DNA of 64,000 nucleotides from Liolophura sinensis (lineage: Eukaryota > Mollusca > Polyplacophora > Chitonida > Chitonidae). The translations under genes were made by a program, and so were the position numbers. The notes beneath the pieces are model-generated. The model was not told the DNA's origin. It saw only the letters and a list, made by a program, of their open reading frames with translations, and did no database searches. Below, piece by piece: positions 57,601-64,000 of this stretch (positions are counted from its first letter, which is position 1; each line of letters starts with the position of its first letter). The stretch covers positions 19,636,853 through 19,700,852 of the forward strand of contig NC_088296.1 of NCBI RefSeq assembly GCF_032854445.1, read 5' to 3'.

Positions 57601-59683
57601 GATGTCATATTTCACTTGCTCTGTGTGGAATTTTGCCAACGACCACAGTGTCGTCGCTGTTGTCCACAGTGTCGTTTCTGCTGTCCACAGTGTCGTCGCT
57701 GCTCTGGTTTTACTCTCTGGTGTTAGGCCATAGTCTTTTCCATTTGACGCCTGGGTTTATCTAACTATGAAAAGTGTTAAAAGACGGTGTACAAGTGTGG
57801 AAATATATGAAAATAAGCAAACATAATCCATTCCTAATTTACATATATGTATCCGTGCATAACAATTAATACATAGATAATTATACCAATGAATTAATGC
57901 CTCTTGATTTTAGGAAGAATTGAAGACCAACCTTAAGACGGTGACCCTGAAGTTCTTTTTGGAATACCTGCAGAAAACTCTCTCTGCCAACAAGAGTGGA
58001 TATACCATTGGAGATAAGGTATCTAAATGGTGATTAGTGGCGAAAGGCTCGTACATTTTAACTTGTTTTCATTTATTTATTAATTTCATTGGTGCATTAC
58101 ACCGTACTCAAGAATATTTCACTTACACGGCGGCCAGCATTATAGTGGGAGATGCTGGCCCACGACCCACGACCATCCGCAAGTTCCTGGCAGACCTTCC
58201 CACGTACGGCCGGACAGGAAGCCTTCATGAGCTGGACTTGAACTCACAGCGACCGCATTGGTGAGAGGCCCCCGGGTCAGGCCGCAAAGCTAGCGCGCTA
58301 ACTAACTGAGCCGCGGAGGTCTCCTTAATCTTATTTTTCGTGATACATATGATATTATATGTAAATATTCATTTAGCCACAACTCCATGGTAACATTAGG
58401 TCTGATCGATTGGGACATTGAGCTGTGTATTAAGGATAATTTTATACACACACAACTTGTGCATTCCGTTCTGGTGTTTTACTGAAATCATTCATTATTC
58501 CTGGTGAGTGTAATTGTTCCAGTTCCAGTATAACAGTTAGCAAGAAATACACCATCACTGCTTAAATAAGTTGGTTCGTCAGGAAGCTGCCGAAGTGCGA
58601 CGGTTTATTCTGGGCTCTTACTCTTGCAGTTTCTTCCATCCCAAAACCTAACCGCTTTTGGAAAAGTCTTAAGTATCACTTAATCTATAAATCAATCAAT
58701 GACCTGTATCGCACTGAACAAAGGCCTATCGCCTTATCATTGATTTTCTGATAATGATAGCGTGAACTTCATACTCACATCGATTGGAATAAGAGTCAGA
58801 GATAAAGCCACATTCTTGTAACAGCCCTTTCTCAGTTTGAATTTCCTTATTAGCTTTGTGTGCAACATGTGCGCTTTATTTAAGACCATATCATTTTGAC
58901 ACAGGGGCTTCCGCAACCGAGTTGTTCACATGTCAACGCGGAGAAATAAGCCAGAAATCTCTCACCAATGCGGTCGCTGTGAGTTAAAGTCCAGTTCATG
59001 CCGGCTTCCTCTGGGGATTTACGTGGGACCCGCAGATGATCGCGGGTCCCTCCGCGCCACTCACAGCTCTGCCCGTTTTCTCCCGACCATAATGCTGGCC
59101 GCCACCATATAAGTGAAATATTTTTGGGTACTGCACAAATCACCAATCACCAAAAATAATGTTAAAATGTGACGACCACTCCAATACAAACAAAACCAAA
59201 CACAGGTTTAGCCCTGCTACTTGCACATGTAGTGAATGTTTACATGTGTGTTTTATGAATTTATTTATTTATCTAAATGGTGTTTTCCGCCATACTCAAG
59301 AATATTTCACTCATATGACGGCGGCCAGTATGACGGTCGGAGAAAAGCATTCAAAAGCAGGGAAAGCCTAAGAACATCTTACACATCTGGGTGATCTTTC
59401 CACCAACGTCCGGAGAAGAAGCCAGCATGAGCCGGAATTGGACCCACAGCCTATCGTATGAATAATTTTGTACAATTGCCCATTGCTGGATTTGGTGTTT
59501 TGCTTGCAGCTGACAGTGGCGGACCTCTTAGCTTTCCAGTTACGAGACTGGTTAAGCACCGTGGGTGAGGACATGACCGCAATGTATGACAGCTACAGCG
59601 ATGTGCAGAAACTCTACGCCAAGATTGGAGCCATACCAGCCATCGCTGATTGGCTGAAGAAGAGACCCAAAACCGCGCTGTGA
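54486..59683 (+). CDS. Sigma-class glutathione S-transferase, complete, 5 coding exons
   Basis: The coding exons are 54486-54639, 56256-56348, 56973-57088, 57914-58018 and 59510-59683. They total 642 bases and give 213 residues plus TGA, close to the usual 200-210 of the family. All junctions are GT-AG and the phases (1,1,0,0) join without error. The N-terminal thioredoxin-like half begins MPKYKLTYFNFRAKGEIIRL, with the catalytic Tyr at residue 8. The cis-proline motif QIP is at 57-59, and the glutathione-contact segment QTIAIKMYLAR follows at 70-80. The C-terminal half is all-helical with LTVADLLAFQLRDWL, the usual second-half N-capping/helix region. Family knowledge: cytosolic dimer conjugating glutathione to electrophiles; sigma members include prostaglandin D synthase and the cephalopod S-crystallin relatives. 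The first ATG follows a splice acceptor by only 10 bases, so a non-coding 5' exon must lie upstream. No lesions are seen, unlike the modular gene on the other strand. Confidence 0.95.
56256..56348 (+). CDS. GST coding exon 2 (glutathione-binding segment)
   Basis: The exon lies between TTTTCAG (ending 56255) and GTAAGT (56349). It encodes residues 52-82 and the first base of Gly83: MPFGQIPLLEVDGKELVQTI and the helix after it. It holds the cis-Pro and the Gln/Thr that face the glutathione gamma-glutamyl group. Confidence 0.95.
56973..57088 (+). CDS. GST coding exon 3 (start of helical domain)
   Basis: The exon lies between CTTACAG (ending 56972) and GTAAGA (57089). It encodes the linker GMAGESSFDQAKALMWLEAG and the following helix, ending with the codons for Asp-Lys-Lys in phase 0. 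Confidence 0.95.
57641..57703. repeat. 21-bp tandem repeat, 3 copies
   Basis: Three units of 'ccacagtgtcgtcgctgttgt' type sit in GST intron 3. Confidence 0.75.
57914..58018 (+). CDS. GST coding exon 4
   Basis: There are 35 whole codons between ATTTTAG (ending 57913) and GTATCT (58019). They encode EELKTNLKTVTLKFFLEYLQ and run to YTIGDK, just before the conserved LTVAD segment that the next exon starts with. Confidence 0.95.
58072..58325 (-). mobile_element. tRNA-headed SINE (family 1), near full length, in GST intron 4
   Basis: It has the complete tRNA-like head (GTTAGTTAGCGCGCTAGC type on the minus strand), and a core shortened by an internal deletion. It begins about 50 bases after the donor of GST coding exon 4. 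Confidence 0.9.
58895..59152 (+). mobile_element. tRNA-headed SINE (family 1), diverged, in GST intron 4
   Basis: Opposite orientation to the copies on either side. It carries GAGTTAAAGTCCAG (B box), the core and the tail 'taagtgaaatatttttgggt'. Confidence 0.85.
59255..59460 (-). mobile_element. SINE (family 1) fragment just upstream of the last GST exon
   Basis: The tail (ATTTATTTATTTATC) and core are clear; the tRNA head is truncated at the B box. It ends about 50 bases from the acceptor of the last coding exon. Confidence 0.85.
59510..59683 (+). CDS. GST last coding exon and stop
   Basis: The acceptor CTTGCAG ends at 59509. The exon encodes LTVADLLAFQLRDWLSTVGE through IADWLKKRPKTAL and TGA at 59681-59683. 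A SINE remnant (59255-59460) ends only about 50 bases before the acceptor. Possible poly(A) signals downstream are ATTAAA at 59757 and AATAAA at 60411, 60523 and 60607; I cannot tell which is used. Confidence 0.95.
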   Translation: MTVADLLAFQLRDWLSTVGEDMTAMYDSYSDVQKLYAKIGAIPAIADWLKKRPKTAL

Positions 59684-60640
59684 TAGGTGATAAAGGGAGC
59701 GCATCCTCATTGTTCCAGTCATTGGGTTATCTCCCATTTCTCTATACTTTATTTGGATTAAACATAGATGTACTGCTTGTTTTTCCAGAGTGTTGTACAG
59801 CATGAGTGGTCAGATCTAGAGTTTACATGTATATCGGCTTTATCATTATTCGGCCAACCTAAAACTGGCAACAGTTTGAATGGCTTTGAAGGCATCAATC
59901 TGGCATACCTCAATTGTTTTTACAGGGATTCTTCTATACTTACATCTATGTTCTTCACAATCATATCATTAACCACCGAGATATCGATATAAAACAGCAT
60001 GTACATGTATTTTGACATAAATTTTTGATACGAAAAAATTGACGTTGTTATTCTCTCGGGCTTAAAATTCGTCTATTTTTTAAGAGCCATAAGCGTTAAA
60101 TTGCCTAGGTTCTAAACTGAGGTACAAATGTAGATCATCAGATGTCATTCTGTAGTTCTATATGAATATCATAAAGGGGAAAACCAGTATATAAATAGCA
60201 AGGGGAAGTAACCCCTTGAATTGACATGAATGTCAGATTTGTCTCCCTTTGTAGGCTTGACACTAGAACTTACCTATATGTATATGTAAGCGATTGTTTG
60301 AAACACTCATGCCGTGATGCTGTTATTTTTTTCTATTCTGTTTGTTTATTTCTATACATATTTTGAAGCTGCAAATCTCAAATTGTTATATTTTAATGAT
60401 GCTTTGGAAAAATAAATAGAACGAATACGTATCTAATGCGAAATATTTGATTTTCTATGAATTGATGTTAAATTTTATATCACAGGTCGACATAGAATGT
60501 AGACTATTATTGCTGTGACTTTAATAAACGGTGTAAAGACATCGGATTTGTGTTGTCACAGACAGCGGGTTGTTCGATATCAATGACAAATTCCAACGAT
60601 TTACACAATAAAACTCTCTTGCATACGTCTCATTGTCTTT
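59684..60640 (+). other. GST 3' UTR region and downstream DNA
   Basis: No coding signal. Several AATAAA/ATTAAA signals lie between 59757 and 60612, so transcripts probably end here. Confidence 0.5.
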
Positions 60641-60964
60641 TATCTGTGTTTGCCCATCGTTTTTATTACTCTGTAAAACTTAATAGGATATTTTAACCAA
60701 AAGACGACAAAAATCTAGCCAGTGCCATAGGATTAGCGCATATTATCGCCTACACCATTACAGAAAATGTCGATGTGGTCTTGCGAGCAGGACCGTCTTT
60801 AAGTGAATGTCCTGTGTCAGAAGAGAAGAAATTGACCAATCGACAGCGACCAGCTTTCATCGCTAACTGCCTCTTCCACGTAAAATGCTCCCACCCCCAC
60901 CCACTACCACCACCATCCACCCCCCCCGCTCCCCCCACCCACCCGTCTTCTAATTACTCATGTA

Positions 60965-61035
60965 TATGTATGCTTGTGTTTTAACATCATACTTGGCAAT
61001 TTTTCAGTCATTTGACGACGAGGAATCGGCTGAAT
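60965..61035 (-). mobile_element. SINE (family 2) tail fragment
   Basis: The words 'ttggcaatttttcagtcatt' and 'tgacgacgagga' match the family-2 tail. Confidence 0.6.
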
Positions 61036-61424
61036 ATTCATAGTTTGCTAAAACATGTATAAACAGTATATTGTCGATAACCGGGTTTCATCGTATTTGA
61101 GGTAGAGCCTACAGCGCACAGGTTTTAGTAATGAAAATTTCCTGAAACCAATCAGGTTTCATAACACGGTGTTGAAGTATATCTCAGGAGGTAGAATTAA
61201 AGGAAACGTATGTGTGCAATGAAAATGAAGAAGGTATGCCAAAAGATGAGACAGAGAATCATTTTGAGGATTCTTTTTTTCTGTTTTTAAGGTCCCATTA
61301 TTATAATGCTTAATTTTCGTCAAAGCTGGGGAATGCTGACAATAACGTCATAGATAACTTCACTGAGTAATCGGGGTCAGTTTAGCCCCTCCCCCCACCC
61401 TCCAGTACTTGTTGCTGCCTCACT

Positions 61425-61655
61425 TGTCCCTCAGTACTGAGAGGACAGCAAGGAAACAGAACTGGTTGACCCCGTGTCAGCTTAAGTATGTAAGTGTGTC
61501 TGGTGTCTTTGGCATGATACTTCACTGGCGGCAGCAGTTTGGTGGCATGGACTCGCATGGCACGAGAAGATATAATGTACATTTAAAGACACCTAATGAC
61601 TTCTCGTCGACATATAAATGAAAAAATCGTATGGGATGACGTTAAATCCCAAGAG
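61425..61655 (+). mobile_element. Repeat sharing the family-2 tail (family 3)
   Basis: The second copy of the 38695-38890 repeat. It ends 'tgaaaaaatcgtatgggatg' followed by 'acgttaaatccc', the family-2 type tail. Confidence 0.6.
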
Positions 61656-62784
61656 TTCATACACACATCCGCCAAGGGCTATATAAGTTCACAGAAGAGC
61701 CCGTGTACTGTATTACGTGATCATATACAACTTGATATTATGTAAGCCACCCACAGTGATGAAAACTAATTAGCAGGTAAATTAATTTAGAAAGTAAGAA
61801 CAATAATCATCAGTGCCATTTTTTTATTATACATTTTAATGGAGGTAGGCTGCGGGATTCAATAACGTAGTGATTCAGTCTATTTTTGCAGACTGACATA
61901 CAGACAGAATTTGAAGGATGACCTGTCATACTCTTTAATGCATTACATCATGGAAGTTCTTCACTTTACTCTTTTTATAAATAATCACATTTTTATTTTT
62001 ATCCTAAACACCACTCTAGAGACCTCAATACTGCCTTGCACGTATATTTGTATCCATAGGAAAAACAAAGAAACAAAGGATGTAGTATACATTGATTTAA
62101 CTCAGGAATAGCATTCAGTCGGTTGGGGAAAACGGACTTTTCGTACACGCACACAGAGCAGAGAAAAAAAAACAATAACTCCTTTAAAGCAAAATAAAGT
62201 TAAAATATGAAGTAAGATTCATTAGACCGACAATTGAAAACAACGTGGAAACATATTTTCATGTAGCATTTTACATTATATTAAACAATGTTAAAGGCAT
62301 CCAAATGTTTGAATTCTATGGTGGGTCGTATTGACCATACTGATCTCACCTCACTTTTTATCTTTATTTTTACCAGTGGGAAGAAACTTCTAAGAGCATT
62401 ATTTCAAAAATCTTTTACCATGCGCAAAGGGAGCTAGTCCAACATTCATCGTCGTGTTTAGCGTTGGAAAAAAACTTCCTGTTACGTTAGATGTATGCTG
62501 TTATGTTCATGGTATCTTTTTTGTCATTTAAATCCGGATTACTGCCATTTAAATCCAGTGTGACGAGGGAACGATTGATCTATAGTACAGTAGTTGCTTC
62601 CTTGGCAGAAGGCTACAGTATATTAACAATATAACCTCAGATTTCTGTTAATTTTCCATTAGCGACAATGATAACTTTTAGTGTTGTATCTCAGTCCCAA
62701 ACATTCCGTGCTTAAAAATCTTTCCTTGACCCAGCTTGTGAGAAAACAGCCATAAAAATCTTGACATAAGTTGACCTTCAAGAT

Positions 62785-62952
62785 CTGGAGAGTGGGAAGG
62801 TCTTCAACAACCTGCGAATGGTCCCGGGTTTCTGCAGGGTTCTGACTGGATTCCTCCCACCATAATGCTGACTACTGTCGTATAAGAGAAATATTCTTGA
62901 GTACGGCGTAATCAAACACCAATCATATAAATAAATAAATAAATCAAATCAA
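62785..62952 (+). mobile_element. SINE (family 1) core and tail fragment
   Basis: The core starts 'gtgggaaggtcttcaacaac'; the tail ends in four AAAT units. Confidence 0.85.
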
Positions 62953-64000
62953 AATTTGGACCATTCTATGCCGGCAGCTCGGAGGGGTGTCTAGCAACGC
63001 CCCAAGGGGACGTCATTCGCAGCATCATCATCACCTCTCTCCTTGTGTCCTCTCACCAAGAATTTTAAGATTAAAACTGATACCTGCCCAGAGTTTGGAC
63101 GATTTCCATCATTTTGATATCAAGCATGCAGCTGTAAATCAAAACTGACCCGCTGGTAGCGAAAAAATACTTTACACCCTATATTGTACTGCACTGTATC
63201 ATACACAAAACAAATGTCAGTTTTTTTATTCGTTTAAAGCTTCATGTAACAGAGAGGCAGCAAACTATATATGTTGCTGTGCCTATGTACATGCGTGTAT
63301 AAGCACACTACGACGTATGGAGTTAGAAATAAATCATGGAAAAAGGACTCCAGCAGAAGAACCGGCTAGGTGAGTCGCCCAGAGGACAAATGGATAGATG
63401 TTTTAGATGGCATAATATTTTTCACAGACTGACAGTTGTTGATTGCATTGCTTCTCTAAGTAGAATCACAGCACGATCAAAGCTAAAAATAAGCAAGAAG
63501 TCACGATTTAGTATTCATATGTTTCTTTGGAAATTTATTGACGAGAAAAACTATGACATATTTTGCCGTACTAGCTAAAGACAACGTACAAATTCTTAAA
63601 ACCATGTGGTAAACACATTATATACTTTTCGCAGTTTTGAGCGAAAAGAAAAAACAATATAAAAATTTGAGCTTAAATATGCGTGTACTATTCACGCTAT
63701 CGTTGCATAAAGTACCACAAGTCACGTTTCCAGCACGTACTGTTGTGATTTGGCCTGGGAGGGTTAAAAAAATCTGTTTCGCCATCTGAAAAAAGGATTG
63801 TCGGATTATATATAAAATTTTGTACAAAGAAGTAAGTGTACAAGAATTCGTCTCAAAATAATGTATATAAACGCATGATAATGCGTTAGTATATATGTAT
63901 CAAACCGGCAAAACCGGAAAAAAATATGCGAATAAACATAATGACTACGCATAGATATGACGTATTATATATCAATGACGCATACACTCAAGTGCAGGCT
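62953..64000. other. Unassigned DNA at the right edge
   Basis: AT-rich, with no element or gene recognised on either strand. Confidence 0.5.

Overview
The window is nuclear DNA from an invertebrate animal. It has intron-split genes with GT-AG junctions, long AT-rich introns and intergenic DNA, many minisatellites and microsatellites, and a dense load of SINEs, MITE-like elements and broken retroelements. The commonest repeat is a tRNA-headed SINE whose core and tail ('gaaatattcttgagtacggcg', then AAATAAATA) I associate with molluscan and other lophotrochozoan genomes. A sigma-class glutathione S-transferase, a class expanded in molluscs, agrees with this. My best guess is a marine mollusc, with another lophotrochozoan such as a brachiopod possible. 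No species can be named from the sequence alone.

Layout. 0-15 kb is mostly intergenic. It holds the last coding exon of a cholinesterase-like carboxylesterase (3749-4055, +), several SINEs, a fold-back element (12798-12924), and a ~250 bp repeat present in two opposite-facing copies (6583-6826 and 11850-12100). From about 38.3 kb down to 15.7 kb the minus strand carries the scattered exons of one large secreted modular protein. In order it has a possible signal-peptide exon, the end of an EMI-like domain, a series of EGF/calcium-binding EGF exons, one large exon with an EGF-like module and unrecognised beta-rich sequence, small unrecognised exons, and a long last exon with two Ig-like domains. 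Exon phases agree well, but the gene carries several frameshifts, in-frame stops and defective splice sites, so it is either decaying or the assembly has indel errors here. Its introns hold five large minisatellites (38, 31, 83, 46 and 57 bp units).

39-48 kb is repeat-dominated: a 60-bp array, MITEs, a degenerate non-LTR retrotransposon (41.3-43.7 kb, +) and a broken, internally deleted Ty3/gypsy-type element (44.6-47.4 kb, +). 48-53 kb is a gene-poor stretch with an 85-bp direct repeat pair. 53.4-60.4 kb (+) holds the one clean gene of the window, a complete five-coding-exon sigma GST of 213 residues. The last 4 kb is repeats and unassigned DNA.

The genes do not form a pathway. The most interesting observations are a minisatellite that has multiplied the end of an EGF exon together with its splice donor (34.05-34.69 kb), the pattern of lesions in the modular gene, and the inverted repeat pair that keeps a conserved reading frame.
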